Shown: one piece after another, positions 7,387 to 15,865 of the stretch
How positions within the stretch are numbered: position 1 is the stretch's first letter
Layout of the letters: each line of letters begins with the position of its first letter
Assembly (NCBI GenBank): GCA_037190225.1
Contig: JBBCJL010000009.1
Coordinates: forward strand, 62,001-126,000
Length of the DNA stretch: 64,000 bases
Source: MKSF01 sp037190225
GTDB lineage: Bacteria; Bacteroidota; Bacteroidia; Chitinophagales; Chitinophagaceae
Reading direction: 5' to 3'
Made by a program: the position numbers and the translations under genes
The notes under the pieces: generated by a model
Told to the model about the DNA's origin: nothing
The model's input: only the letters and a program-made list of their open reading frames with translations
The model's database searches: none

Positions 7387-8091
7387 TTATGGTATCAGGA
7401 TACGGCTACGACCGGTAATGGTGGTAGCGTTCTCTTTGAACAGGACTGCCTGTAAGGTTACTGTCCCTGTAAAGCCCGCCGCCGGTGTGAATTTTAGCCG
7501 GATATCATTACCGGGTACGTATGGCATGCTTTCTTCGAGTGTACCGGCAGGATTACCCATTGAATCGGCTGCCGAGTATTGTAACACAGGTGCCGCACTG
7601 GCATAGCCTTTGGCCTTAAACAGCTTTAAGCTGATGTCCTGCTCCGTCATCCCGGCCATAACATAATGTTCCGGTGTAATGATAAGGGTATCGGGATAAG
7701 AGGTATTAAAGTACAATAAGGTATCTGTCTTCAGGTCATCTTTTACCACTGCTGTGATGTTTGCCGGTCCCGCACTGCTGCCGGTATGCAGTATAAAGTC
7801 CGTATAGCGTTCCATATTGACCGTTTGGGTCATTGCCTGGCTGTCATTGGAGAAGTAGCCCCTGTCGGTCTGGAGCGTAACGGCATAGGCTTCTGTTGCA
7901 GACGGGGCAATGGCTACCCGGATGATAACGGCGGTATGACTGTCTGCTGTTATATACCCGGGTGTAACAGACGCGATCCGGATGATGCTTCCGGGTTCCA
8001 GGCCGTCATTCAGCACATAATCCTTGTTTTTGATGCAGCCTGTATGTGCCAGGCAGATAAGAAGCCAGAAGAAGATAGTATATTTAGCCAT
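7387..8091 (-). CDS. Lipoprotein with Ig-like domains, third gene of an envelope cassette
   Basis: A 234-residue lipoprotein: 'FFWLLICLAHTGCIKNKDY' gives a clear signal with lipobox AHTGC. The mature protein reads as two beta-sandwich domains: 'IASVTPGYITADSHTAVIIR...TLQTDRGYF' resembles big_2/invasin-type Ig-like repeats, ending in a domain 'RLKFTPAAGFTGTVTLQAVL'. It is 12 bp downstream of 8104-8484 and shares its transcription unit. Probably an outer-membrane-anchored structural or adhesive component. Family not recognised beyond the fold guess. Confidence 0.6.
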   Translation of the reverse strand: MAKYTIFFWLLICLAHTGCIKNKDYVLNDGLEPGSIIRIASVTPGYITADSHTAVIIRVAIAPSATEAYAVTLQTDRGYFSNDSQAMTQTVNMERYTDFILHTGSSAGPANITAVVKDDLKTDTLLYFNTSYPDTLIITPEHYVMAGMTEQDISLKLFKAKGYASAAPVLQYSAADSMGNPAGTLEESMPYVPGNDIRLKFTPAAGFTGTVTLQAVLFKENATTITGRSRILIP

Positions 8092-8103
8092 AACAGATAG
8101 GAT

Positions 8104-8484
8104 TTATTCAAATGATTGAGAGGTCAGCCTCGACATCTCGTACTTTTTATTGACTATTTTGACCTTTATCAGCGATACGCCCCCGTTAAGCTGCGTATTG
8201 GTATTGTGAAATGTAAAACCTTCAATAGTGAGGCTATCACTTCCCGCTGCAGCCTGAACGGTCCCGATCCATTTGTTGGGAAATGCAGGCACAGGCTGAA
8301 AGGTATCCGGCAACTCTGTTATCTGCAGGTGCTTCTGTGCGGTATTGGATACTTCCAGTTCCAATGGTACGCCATCAGTATTGGACAGCGAAAGGCGAAG
8401 CTGGAAGGATACTTTTTCTCCTCTTTTTATTTTTTTATCAGGCACTATCTGTACCTCTTTAAGCGTGGTAGTGGTTTCCGGCAT
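8104..8484 (-). CDS. Small protein of unknown function, middle gene of an envelope cassette
   Basis: A 126-residue protein with no signal peptide or membrane segment: 'MPETTTTLKEVQIVPDKKIK' followed by an all-beta pattern 'VSFQLRLSLSNTDGVPLELE' and 'LNGGVSLIKVKIVNKKYE'. It could be a single immunoglobulin-like or C2-like domain acting in the cytoplasm, or a subunit carried out by a partner. It sits 10 bp after the 488-residue barrel protein and 12 bp before the lipoprotein, so the three are almost certainly one operon. No family recognised; a genuine gene because it fits exactly into the gap with normal codon use. Confidence 0.55.
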   Translation of the reverse strand: MPETTTTLKEVQIVPDKKIKRGEKVSFQLRLSLSNTDGVPLELEVSNTAQKHLQITELPDTFQPVPAFPNKWIGTVQAAAGSDSLTIEGFTFHNTNTQLNGGVSLIKVKIVNKKYEMSRLTSQSFE

Positions 8485-8494
8485 GGGTATTGAT

Positions 8495-9961
8495 TTATGG
8501 TTTAAACAATGTGGTGAAGGAGTTGGGATCGCCCTGGAACAGTTTGATCAGGTTGATGTTCAGGGATAGCCCGATCATAGGTGTGAACGCTACTTTCTTA
8601 TGGGTGACCAGCGGGTTAGGATCACTGATGTTGTACATCAGCCCGTTGATATCCAATTTGATAAAATGGTAAGGTCGGAAGCCCAGTCCTACTATCAGCC
8701 CCTTATTGCCCAGGAACTTTACGATCCCCGATGCTTCTCCGTAGCCGTTGGTCTCTATATCGCTCAGTGTAAAGCCCAGGTTGATACCTGTCATGGCCTT
8801 TATTCTTTCCCAGGGATCAATGATATTCCGGAAAGGTACATTGTAGTTGACCGGCCTGAAGAAAAGGGTATATCCTACATATAAATAGCCGTTGCTGGTC
8901 CTGGGGCTGAACCCCCAGCCAAATGTTTGGGAAATGCTGGCATTTACGCGGTTGGTATTTCCTTCAACAAGGTCCTCGTTGACCTTAGAGCTGCCCAGCA
9001 CACGTCCCAGCTCATTGCTGTAAATTTCTTTTTCCGTTTTCTCAGTGAGCAGGGATAATAAATTCCTGTATTGTGTAAGCAGATCATCCCGGAGTGTGAA
9101 TAAATGGTCTATCTCATTCACCAGGTCATTGGCAATTCCCTGTGTGCTTGTTTTACCAAGCGCTTCCAGCTGGTCCCTGAACAGCCTGATGTCAAAATTC
9201 CCTTCGGCGGTATGTAATGTTGCATCGTCCTCTACCCAGGCTAGTTGGGGTTCCAGCGCTTCCAATACCTTAAGGTAGGCCCGGGTATTCGTATTCTGGA
9301 TGGACCCGGTTAAATTGCTTTTTAATCCCTGTACTGTTGTCCCGAATTTGTAGATATCAGTAATCAGTGCCTGGATGGTCTCGTCCAGGTCGTTGTCGAT
9401 TTCCTGGAAGGCTGCCGCTTCTGATGTTACAAAGTAGATATGTTCCTGTTCAAGTCTCTGAGCAAGGGGGAACCTTAAAATGTCCGGATTAAAGTTATGG
9501 ATATCCATACTGCTGATAAAATCCATGTACGCATTCAATAAGGCTTCATCTTCCAATAGCCGGGCTATAAGCTCCTGCTTCTCCAGGACGGATAACAGCT
9601 TGCGCTGAGGCTTTACCACGTCCACGATATAGTATTCATTCGGCTTCATAAACCTGGGATATACCCCGATACTGTTGGCGGCGAAATCCACAGTAAAGGA
9701 ATCCAGTGATTTATACATCTCTGTATCTGACTGATATAGCTTCAGCTCCTTTTTCTTCTTTAGATGACGGAATACCATCCGGTATTGGGTATAAGGCGTA
9801 TCGGCATCAAACCCTTCCAGCTTTATCTGGAACGGTTCGTCAAAAGGAAAGTCCTTATCAAATCCTGTTATTTTATGATATTTGATCTGCGTCTGTGAGA
9901 TAGCAATACTGCACCAGCAGGCGCATAGCAGCAGGCAGGTAAAAAGCCGGGGATGTATCAT
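8495..9961 (-). CDS. Secreted protein with coiled-coil middle and C-terminal outer-membrane barrel-like domain
   Basis: A 488-residue protein, first gene of a three-gene operon. Signal peptide 'LFTCLLLCACWCSIAISQ'. Residues ~25-110 are a beta domain ('QIKLEGFDADTPYTQYRMVF'); ~115-330 are helical with heptad-like spacing ('LIARLLEDEALLNAYMDFIS', 'LRDDLLTQYRNLLSLLTEKT'); ~335-488 alternate like barrel strands ('ASISQTFGWGFSPR', 'YLYVGYTLFFRPV', 'GLIVGLGFRPYHFIKLDING', 'FTPMIGLSLNINLI'). The layout suggests a periplasmic helical stalk on an outer-membrane barrel. Its promoter fits the Bacteroidota consensus (9996-10026). Function unknown. Confidence 0.65.
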   Translation of the reverse strand: MIHPRLFTCLLLCACWCSIAISQTQIKYHKITGFDKDFPFDEPFQIKLEGFDADTPYTQYRMVFRHLKKKKELKLYQSDTEMYKSLDSFTVDFAANSIGVYPRFMKPNEYYIVDVVKPQRKLLSVLEKQELIARLLEDEALLNAYMDFISSMDIHNFNPDILRFPLAQRLEQEHIYFVTSEAAAFQEIDNDLDETIQALITDIYKFGTTVQGLKSNLTGSIQNTNTRAYLKVLEALEPQLAWVEDDATLHTAEGNFDIRLFRDQLEALGKTSTQGIANDLVNEIDHLFTLRDDLLTQYRNLLSLLTEKTEKEIYSNELGRVLGSSKVNEDLVEGNTNRVNASISQTFGWGFSPRTSNGYLYVGYTLFFRPVNYNVPFRNIIDPWERIKAMTGINLGFTLSDIETNGYGEASGIVKFLGNKGLIVGLGFRPYHFIKLDINGLMYNISDPNPLVTHKKVAFTPMIGLSLNINLIKLFQGDPNSFTTLFKP

Positions 9962-9995
9962 GGGACAGGGAATTTAAATATTGGAATATGTATTG

Positions 9996-10026
9996 TAAAT
10001 GTATGATATATTTTATTTATAACAAA
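9996..10026 (-). promoter_or_regulatory. Promoter of the three-gene envelope cassette
   Basis: Minus strand: TTTG (10026-10023), 19-nt spacer, TACATTTA (10003-9996), one mismatch from TAnnTTTG. The start codon at 9961 lies about 30 nt beyond the expected start site. Confidence 0.55.
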
Positions 10027-10105
10027 TGTTTTGCAAAAATTAATGTTAAGATGCCGGCTTGGGATAGTTTTCGCATTTTATATCCAAAACCTTAACGCCT
10101 AAAGC

Positions 10106-10136
10106 TTGGTGTTGGCGTAAGGCAAAGATATTTTTG
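10106..10136 (+). promoter_or_regulatory. Promoter of the DUF2383 gene
   Basis: TTGG (10106-10109), 19-nt spacer, TATTTTTG (10129-10136), an exact TAnnTTTG -7 box. The gene starts at 10185. Confidence 0.6.
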
Positions 10137-10184
10137 TCCGTAGTTTATTGACATTAATTGTTTAACCTATAAAACCATACAGCT

Positions 10185-10634
10185 ATGCAAAATGAACCTC
10201 AAATTGAAATACTGAATGACCTGATCCTTATCAACAATGACCGTATAGAAGGGTATAAGAAAGCCGCCGAAAACCTGAAGGATAATAACAGTGAGCTGTT
10301 ATCCGTATTCGGTTCGCTGGAGCGCGAAAGCAGGCATAATGTGGAAGAGCTTACCCAGCATATTATAGGCATGGGAGGCGAGCCGGATACCGGCACCACT
10401 ACCGGAGGCAAGATATACAGGGCCTGGATGGATGTAAAGGCTACCTTTGGCGGAGATGATGCCAAAGGCGTGCTGGAAAGCTGTGAAGGCGGCGAGGACG
10501 CAGCCAAAAGGGCTTACGACAGCGCGATGAAATCCGGCGAGCTGACTGATGTATGTGTGCCGCTGGTATCCCGGCAGCAGGAAGCCCAGCTGCGGTCGCA
10601 TGATAAGATAAAGTCGCTGAGAGACCGGATGTAA
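10185..10634 (+). CDS. PA2169-family four-helix-bundle protein (DUF2383)
   Basis: A 149-residue soluble helical protein: 'EILNDLILINNDRIEGYKKA', 'SLERESRHNVEELTQHIIGM', 'GKIYRAWMDVKATFGGDDAK', 'VLESCEGGEDAAKRAYDSAM'. This matches the PA2169/DUF2383 family, a ferritin-like four-helix bundle with 'CE-x-x-E-x-x-A' in helix 3, common in Bacteroidota stress regulons and often found with CsbD- or KGG-type stress proteins. No signal peptide. The biochemical role is unknown; the Cys-Glu and Glu/His positions could bind metal (inference). It has a good promoter and its own terminator, so it is monocistronic. Confidence 0.85.
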   Translation: MQNEPQIEILNDLILINNDRIEGYKKAAENLKDNNSELLSVFGSLERESRHNVEELTQHIIGMGGEPDTGTTTGGKIYRAWMDVKATFGGDDAKGVLESCEGGEDAAKRAYDSAMKSGELTDVCVPLVSRQQEAQLRSHDKIKSLRDRM

Positions 10635-10670
10635 ATACCGGGAATTTTAAGGATAATTGAACTATAGGAG

Positions 10671-10710
10671 CTGCCGCATATGTTATACCCCCATAACGAT
10701 GCGGCAGTTT
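10671..10710 (+). terminator. Rho-independent terminator after the DUF2383 gene
   Basis: CTGCCGCAT (10671-10679) pairs with ATGCGGCAG (10699-10707), with an inner GTTAT/ATAAC extension, then TTTCTC. Confidence 0.65.
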
Positions 10711-10765
10711 CTCGTGGAATGCCAGGAGTAATATGCTAACACTGCTGTATCAAAACATTTATGGT

Positions 10766-11791
10766 ATGAAGTATATAGTTTACATATTGATCCTTATATG
10801 GATTACCCTGTCAGGCTGCGCTACCCACCGGCTGGGAAAGTCCGGGCAGCAGAAAGTAGCAGAACAGGTATGGGTAGTCACCGGGTCCAGCAGCGGCCTG
10901 GGGCGTGGCATAGCCCTGGAGGCCGGCCGGTGCCGGGCAAAGGTGGTATTGGCTGCGCGTAATACAGCCGAGCTGGAAAAGGTAGCTGCTGAAATAAGAG
11001 CGGCAGGCGGACAGGCCATCGTGGTCACTACCGATATCAGCGATTCCCTGGCGCTGAAGGCGCTGGCAGAAAAGACGGTAGCAGCCTGGGGCCATATAGA
11101 TGTATGGGTAAACAATGCCGGTGTGACCGTACTGGGTAATTTCTGGGAAACGCCCATAGCAGAGCATGACCGGGTGATGGATGTCAATATGAAAGGCACT
11201 TTCTACGGGAGCTATTATGCCGTGCAGCACTTCTATAAGCAGGGACATGGAAAGCTTATCAATATCGCATCGGCCGAAAGCCGGCTACCCACGGCCTACC
11301 AGTCTTCTTATGCTGCCACGAAAGCCGGTATCAAAAATATGGGTATCGTGCTGCGGCAGGAGCTGTGGCTGGCAGGTATGAAAAATATAAAGGTCGTGTC
11401 GGTAGATCCCTGGGCGCTGAATACACCGATATGGGATCACGCTGCCAATCACACCGGGCACGCACCCCGTATGGGACTGATGGATAATACCTCCAAGGCC
11501 GTAAATGCCGTTATGCATGCCGCCGCAGGCGGACGGAACCGTGATATGGCGGTCGGCTGGAAAACGCATGCCGCTTATGCCATACACTGGCTGATGCCCC
11601 GCTTCTCTCACAGGGTGTCCTCCAATATCGTTTACCGGCACCAGATGAAGCTGGCCCCTCCGGCAGAAGATACCCGGGGCAATCTCTTTACGCCTTCCGC
11701 GCACCCTGCCGTAACAACAGATGTAAAGGAAAGGATGAAAGCAGAAAAGAAGGCCTATAAGCGTGCCAAAAGGGCCCGTAGCATCAGATGA
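10766..11791 (+). CDS. Lipoprotein-type short-chain dehydrogenase/reductase
   Basis: The start at 10766 gives 'MKYIVYILILIWITLSGCAT', a lipoprotein signal peptide with lipobox LSGC, so the enzyme appears to be membrane-anchored outside the cytoplasm. The body is a classical SDR: 'VVTGSSSGLGRGIA' (cofactor glycine motif), 'DVWVNNAGVTVLG' (NNAG), 'INIASAES' (catalytic Ser), 'SYAATKAG' (Tyr-x-x-x-Lys). The usual 'PG' after strand 6 reads 'VDPWALNTPIW'. The C-terminal ~60 residues are a basic extension ('MKAEKKAYKRAKRA'). An exported NAD(P)-dependent enzyme is unusual because cofactor supply outside the cytoplasm is limited; an uncleaved anchor facing inwards is an alternative. Substrate unknown. 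Confidence 0.8.
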   Translation: MKYIVYILILIWITLSGCATHRLGKSGQQKVAEQVWVVTGSSSGLGRGIALEAGRCRAKVVLAARNTAELEKVAAEIRAAGGQAIVVTTDISDSLALKALAEKTVAAWGHIDVWVNNAGVTVLGNFWETPIAEHDRVMDVNMKGTFYGSYYAVQHFYKQGHGKLINIASAESRLPTAYQSSYAATKAGIKNMGIVLRQELWLAGMKNIKVVSVDPWALNTPIWDHAANHTGHAPRMGLMDNTSKAVNAVMHAAAGGRNRDMAVGWKTHAAYAIHWLMPRFSHRVSSNIVYRHQMKLAPPAEDTRGNLFTPSAHPAVTTDVKERMKAEKKAYKRAKRARSIR

Positions 11792-11968
11792 CGGGTATCG
11801 GGGCAATAGCAAGTGCTTCAGCGGGGATAGCGGTTATGTCATTTTGTATAGGTCCGGTACTGCCGGCTTGTCCGCAACGGGATAAGGACGGATGTTTAAA
11901 GTGCTGCGTATAGCTGGATATTTTAGGGGCAGCAGTATGGATAGCGGTCGCCTAAGCGGGATACCTCA

Positions 11969-12673
11969 TTATTGCTCCCCCTTTATTTTCAGGGGCCGGA
12001 AATTGCTGTACCGGGTGTACGGACCATCGCCCGTGCCTTTATAGATCAGCTTTTCCTTGCCATTTTTACTTATGGTGGATACAAAAACAGAATCTGCGGT
12101 ATTATCCACCTGCGCGAATGTTTGTAAGCTATCGCCGGCTATATGTGCAAAAACGGTGGTAGACGTGCCGTGCACGAGAAAGGCGTCTATGCAGTCCAGT
12201 TCCGGGTTGTACTGCATATTAGGGAATGCCTCTGAATTGGTTATGGATATAAGCCGTTCATACGCCTTGTCGTATATGAAGAGCCTTCTTACTTCATTTG
12301 CGCCCCTGGCAGCAGTGGCTGATATAATGGTAATGTCATTGAGCCCGTCATTGTTATAATCGCTTATGTCCGGCTCCAGTCCTTGCAGGTAAGTGCTTTC
12401 ATACATATAGGTGTCCTTAAGATACCAGCGGCCGTAGCTCCTGGTATAGAACTTAATAAGGAGATAGGCGTCTTCATATATCCTGTGCTTAACGACCTCT
12501 ATTTTACATTGTCCCTTCACCCCTATAGTCGTGCTGTCAGTGAATACTTCTAATATCTCAGCGTCCGGGTCTGCTACCGTTATGCTGCCGGTATAGTGTG
12601 GTACCGGTGCAGGCGCTAAGGTATATGAGCTGCAGACGGTAAGCAATATTAATGCAAAGAAAGAAAGACGCAT
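11969..12673 (-). CDS. Secreted XAC2610-related / FG-GAP-like protein
   Basis: A 234-residue protein with a signal peptide ('LSFFALILLTVCSSYTLA'). The central 'DISDYNNDGLNDITIISATA' is a Ca-loop like those in FG-GAP/VCBS repeats, and the run 'RGANEVRRLFIYDKAYERLI ' followed by 'NPELDCIDAFLVHGTSTTVF' resembles XAC2610-related proteins, a family first known as the immunity lipoprotein of a Xanthomonas T4SS effector. Here no effector lies next door, so the immunity role is only a family-level hint. The gene is isolated between the SDR and a T9SS protein. Family call is by memory of the motif pattern and moderate in certainty. Confidence 0.5.
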   Translation of the reverse strand: MRLSFFALILLTVCSSYTLAPAPVPHYTGSITVADPDAEILEVFTDSTTIGVKGQCKIEVVKHRIYEDAYLLIKFYTRSYGRWYLKDTYMYESTYLQGLEPDISDYNNDGLNDITIISATAARGANEVRRLFIYDKAYERLISITNSEAFPNMQYNPELDCIDAFLVHGTSTTVFAHIAGDSLQTFAQVDNTADSVFVSTISKNGKEKLIYKGTGDGPYTRYSNFRPLKIKGEQ

Positions 12674-12762
12674 GACGCCGGATTTTTAAAGTTTAAAGGA
12701 CTGGTATTATACAATTACTAAATTACGAAAACGGATTCACAATAATATATGGAATGCCGGAT

Positions 12763-12794
12763 AAAAACAGGGGCAGGCTATACATAGCCTGCCC
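12763..12794 (-). terminator. Rho-independent terminator of the beta-helix T9SS gene
   Basis: Minus strand: GGGCAGGCTA-TGTA-TAGCCTGCCC (12794-12771), perfect 10-bp stem, then CTGTTTTTAT. Confidence 0.75.
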
Positions 12795-12817
12795 GATACC
12801 CTGCAAAGCGTGATGGT

Positions 12818-14359
12818 CTATTCTGCCTTGTGTACTATGCCCTGGTATATAGTATCCGGGGTCTGTACCTGTACAAGGTAATTGCCTGCCGGGTAATGGG
12901 CTATATCCAGGTCTATATTGCCGGCGGACGCTTCAGCCTGGTAGACCAGCCTGCCGGTAGGAATATGGATCACCCTGACGTGCGCTGCTTTGAGCGTGGC
13001 CGGCATTACAAGCGTTACTGCATAGCGTGCAGGGTTAGGATAGCATTCCAGCGGCTGCCAGGTGCGAAGGGTGCTTTCACAGCAGGTAGCCGAAGGGCAG
13101 GTATTTACCCAGGTAAAGACAGGTGTGTTTTGCAGCACTCCCACATACTGATCCAGGTCTTCCCTCGGGCTGATCTCTGTAGACTGCCCCAGCCGGAATA
13201 CAGGAATATTATCACAATAGTCGCTACAGATGGTCGTATGATAATCCTGCACAACCGTGCTGTACTGGGTGTTCCCGGAAGTGCCGCAGGGGTCTGTCTG
13301 GAACCAGTTGATGATATCCGTGCCGCAGGGTGCCCAGGTACTGCCCCTGAAGTCGGCTATCTGGGTGCCGGCATTGCCTATTGACAAGTAGCTGAGGCTC
13401 AGATCTGCTGCAGTCCTGGATGCGGTAAGATTATCCTGTATCACGATATTGTGGTCAAACCCGCTTACGACACCGTTTTCAAAGGTGCCGGCGCTGTTGT
13501 GATCGAAAAATAATCCGGCGCTTCTGTCGCCGGGCTGTGAGCTGCATTGCTGCGGTCCCGTCAGCGTAAAGCTGTTGATAAGGGGAAAGGTCCCGGGAGT
13601 GGCAGTGCTGCTGAGCTCATTATTGATAACGGAGATGCCTGTACTGTTGACGTCAAAAGTGCGCATCAGGGGATTTTTGACGGCCAGCAGCTCCTGTATG
13701 GTGCCCCGGTAGCCATATGCTATGCTGATATCGTCTTTATAGGCATTCTGGATATAAATGTGGCTCAGGTTATTCATGCCTCCCAGCAGGCGGATGCCGT
13801 CACTGCCGCTTTCCAGTACCTGTATATATTCCATAACGGTAGCGCTGCCCAGGGCGCCGGTCACCAATGCCGCGCTATGGGTATTGCTTCCGGTAGCCTG
13901 TCCCGCATATTCAATGCTTACATAGCGCATACTGCCGCCACTATAGGTATCATCCGTACCGCCGTACAGGTATTGCAGGCTACCCCGCTGTATCAGGTCA
14001 GCAGGTTTGTTATTGCCTGCATCCCCTACAAATACGATACCTGTCCAGTCGCCGGGAGCTTTCAGCCCCGCGGGTTGCGCACTGGTAAATGTTATCATAT
14101 TGCCTGCCGCTCCGTTGGCATATAACCTGCCACCTTTTTCTATGACCAGGCCGCTGCCGGGCAAGGCACATATGGTGACATTGGGATCAATGGTAAGTAC
14201 CTGCCCGTTTCCTATTTTTACCATCCCTTCCAGTATATAGGAACGGTCGGCGGTCAGTGTACGGGTTGTCAGCGCATCTCTTAGCGTATCGCATGGAGAC
14301 GCCAGGGCTGTTCCGGAACTTACCAGAGCTACAGCCAGGTGCATCATAAGATTTTTCAT
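12818..14359 (-). CDS. T9SS type A secreted protein with parallel beta-helix domain
   Basis: From ATG 14359 the signal peptide is 'MKNLMMHLAVALVSSGTALA'. Residues ~25-370 are a right-handed beta-helix-like solenoid: 'LTIDPNVTICALPGSGLVIE', 'GDWTGIVFVGDAGNN', 'GGSMRYVSIEYAG', the phrase set of the Bacteroidota family sometimes mislabelled 'multidrug transporter'. The C-terminal ~75 residues ('LECYPNPARYAVTLVMPATL' to the end) are a type A T9SS sorting domain (YPNPA motif, final basic residue). A long cell-surface or released protein; no catalytic residues recognised. The frame is open upstream to 14401, but only the 14359 start gives a clean signal. A strong terminator follows. Confidence 0.8.
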   Translation of the reverse strand: MKNLMMHLAVALVSSGTALASPCDTLRDALTTRTLTADRSYILEGMVKIGNGQVLTIDPNVTICALPGSGLVIEKGGRLYANGAAGNMITFTSAQPAGLKAPGDWTGIVFVGDAGNNKPADLIQRGSLQYLYGGTDDTYSGGSMRYVSIEYAGQATGSNTHSAALVTGALGSATVMEYIQVLESGSDGIRLLGGMNNLSHIYIQNAYKDDISIAYGYRGTIQELLAVKNPLMRTFDVNSTGISVINNELSSTATPGTFPLINSFTLTGPQQCSSQPGDRSAGLFFDHNSAGTFENGVVSGFDHNIVIQDNLTASRTAADLSLSYLSIGNAGTQIADFRGSTWAPCGTDIINWFQTDPCGTSGNTQYSTVVQDYHTTICSDYCDNIPVFRLGQSTEISPREDLDQYVGVLQNTPVFTWVNTCPSATCCESTLRTWQPLECYPNPARYAVTLVMPATLKAAHVRVIHIPTGRLVYQAEASAGNIDLDIAHYPAGNYLVQVQTPDTIYQGIVHKAE

Positions 14360-14391
14360 AACTTTAAGGTTTAAAGGTTTCTGGACTTTTA

Positions 14392-14424
14392 ATAAGAGCA
14401 TCCCGCCATCGCACGGCAGGGTGC
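14392..14424 (-). terminator. Probable terminator of the two-component operon
   Basis: Minus strand: GCACCCTGCC/GGCGGGATGC (14424-14415 with 14407-14398), two mismatched positions, then TCTTATT. It separates the histidine-kinase gene from the T9SS gene. Confidence 0.45.
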
Positions 14425-14490
14425 TCGCTGTTTATAGCCGGATATTTGCGTCCGGTAAAAGATGGGTGCTACTGCAGGCACATTGCTTTT

Positions 14491-15267
14491 TCATCGCTTA
14501 CAGGTGTTAGAAAATGGATTATTATTGTTTACGTGTTGTTTCCGGAACGCTACAGGTACAGTCATCTTAAAGCAGGTATGCTTTTCAAAGTCATAACTAT
14601 AAGTGGCATTCAGCAGCTGTGCCCTTGCCGCTATAGATCTTTGTCCCAGCCCACTTGTGTCACCTGTTGTTTTTTTCTCCGTGTGGTTATCAAAAATACA
14701 GACCTGGATATGGTGTATAAAGTAGTTCATAGTGATGGTCAGCGTATCTGCGTTGGTGTGCTTCAGGCAATTATGCAGCACTTCCTGTATGATCCTGATC
14801 AGCATCAGTTCCTGCTCCTGTGACAGCTGCCCCCTGTATATCCCCTGGGTAGTAAATGTGGTTTTGATATTAGGCTGGGTATCTATCTTCCTGATAATAT
14901 TTTCCAGCATCGTTTCGAAGCCTTCCTGCATAATATGATCTGTATGGAATGTCCTGCACAGGTTTTTGATCTCGTTCTGAATAGTTGTATTGGTCCGGAG
15001 AGCATTGCCCAGCAGGGGGTGGGGGTGCCGGGTATAGGTTTCCTTTATTGCCATGTGCTGTATGAATAGCAGCTGCCCTATATTATCGTGCAGCTCATTG
15101 GCTACCATCCGGAGCGTCAGCTCTTTTTCTCTTATTATGGCTGTAGCATGTTCCATGTCTTTCCTGTATTGCAGCCTGATGTACTGCTGTGAGATGTGGA
15201 AAGTGATGACACCTGTTACTAAAATGCAGCCGGCCAGGAGCGTATAGATCAGTATCGTATTATGCAT
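14491..15267 (-). CDS. Sensor histidine kinase, HisKA_3/NarX-LytS type
   Basis: A 258-residue kinase: one N-terminal membrane helix ('TILIYTLLAGCILVTGVITF'), a short coiled linker, the H-box 'MVANELHDNIGQLLFIQHM' (phospho-acceptor His ~60), the N-box 'IIQEVLHNCLKHTNADTLTI' and the G-box region 'GDTSGLGQRSIAARAQLL'. No periplasmic sensor domain, so input probably comes from a partner, such as the membrane protein encoded just upstream, with which it overlaps by 8 bp. The cognate regulator is the LuxR-type protein at 16441-17085, first gene of the operon. The signal sensed is unknown. Confidence 0.85.
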   Translation of the reverse strand: MHNTILIYTLLAGCILVTGVITFHISQQYIRLQYRKDMEHATAIIREKELTLRMVANELHDNIGQLLFIQHMAIKETYTRHPHPLLGNALRTNTTIQNEIKNLCRTFHTDHIMQEGFETMLENIIRKIDTQPNIKTTFTTQGIYRGQLSQEQELMLIRIIQEVLHNCLKHTNADTLTITMNYFIHHIQVCIFDNHTEKKTTGDTSGLGQRSIAARAQLLNATYSYDFEKHTCFKMTVPVAFRKQHVNNNNPFSNTCKR

Positions 15268-15865
15268 ATTTCTTCTTTTGGCGAATGGTGTAAAGGATGC
15301 CTGCAGTAAGCATGCCTGTGAAAACTGACTGGGTAATTATCCAGCTGCTTTGCAATATGTACAGGACATCATGATTATGTTCCGTATAGCTGATAAGGTG
15401 AAAGCACATATCCAGCAGCTTGTCATAAAGTATATACAGTATGGCAAACTGGTACAGGTGATCTTTATGATGGCGAAGGTGCCTGATTATAAACCAGCTG
15501 TACAATACAATGAACCCGGCAGTTTCTGCGAAGTAATACGCCAGGTGCCACCGGCTGCCGATACCTGATGCCGCGCAGGTGATCCAGCAGCATACAATGC
15601 AACAGCCCAGTAATTTACAGGGTATACGCAGCTGCCTGTTCCTTAGTGCAGCGAGGTAGATCAGGCTTTGAGCACAGGGGAACAGCAGATCATAGACCAG
15701 GCTGCAGCCGGTGAGCCGGTAGGCTGCTTCGTTGAGCAATGCCATGGGAAATATAAGATACGTGCTATAGGCTGCCAGTATTTTAAAGTGCAGGCAGACT
15801 GTTATGGAAAGCAGCATAAGCGCCATCCAGTAAACGAAACAGACTGGCTGTAACGCGGTATTCAT
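15260..15865 (-). CDS. Polytopic membrane protein of the two-component operon
   Basis: Starting at ATG 15865, which overlaps the upstream stop as ATGA (translational coupling), the product has about 201 residues with six to seven membrane helices: 'VCFVYWMALMLLSITVCL', 'YLIFPMALLNEAAYRL', 'LLGCCIVCCWITCAA', 'TAGFIVLYSWFIIRHL', 'QFAILYILYDKLLDMCFHL', 'SVFTGMLTAGILYTI'. It resembles the 7TM membrane sensor parts often fused to or next to HisKA_3 kinases. Probably the input module of the kinase encoded next to it. The frame continues upstream to 15913, but the ATGA coupling favours 15865. Confidence 0.65.
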   Translation of the reverse strand: MNTALQPVCFVYWMALMLLSITVCLHFKILAAYSTYLIFPMALLNEAAYRLTGCSLVYDLLFPCAQSLIYLAALRNRQLRIPCKLLGCCIVCCWITCAASGIGSRWHLAYYFAETAGFIVLYSWFIIRHLRHHKDHLYQFAILYILYDKLLDMCFHLISYTEHNHDVLYILQSSWIITQSVFTGMLTAGILYTIRQKKKYA

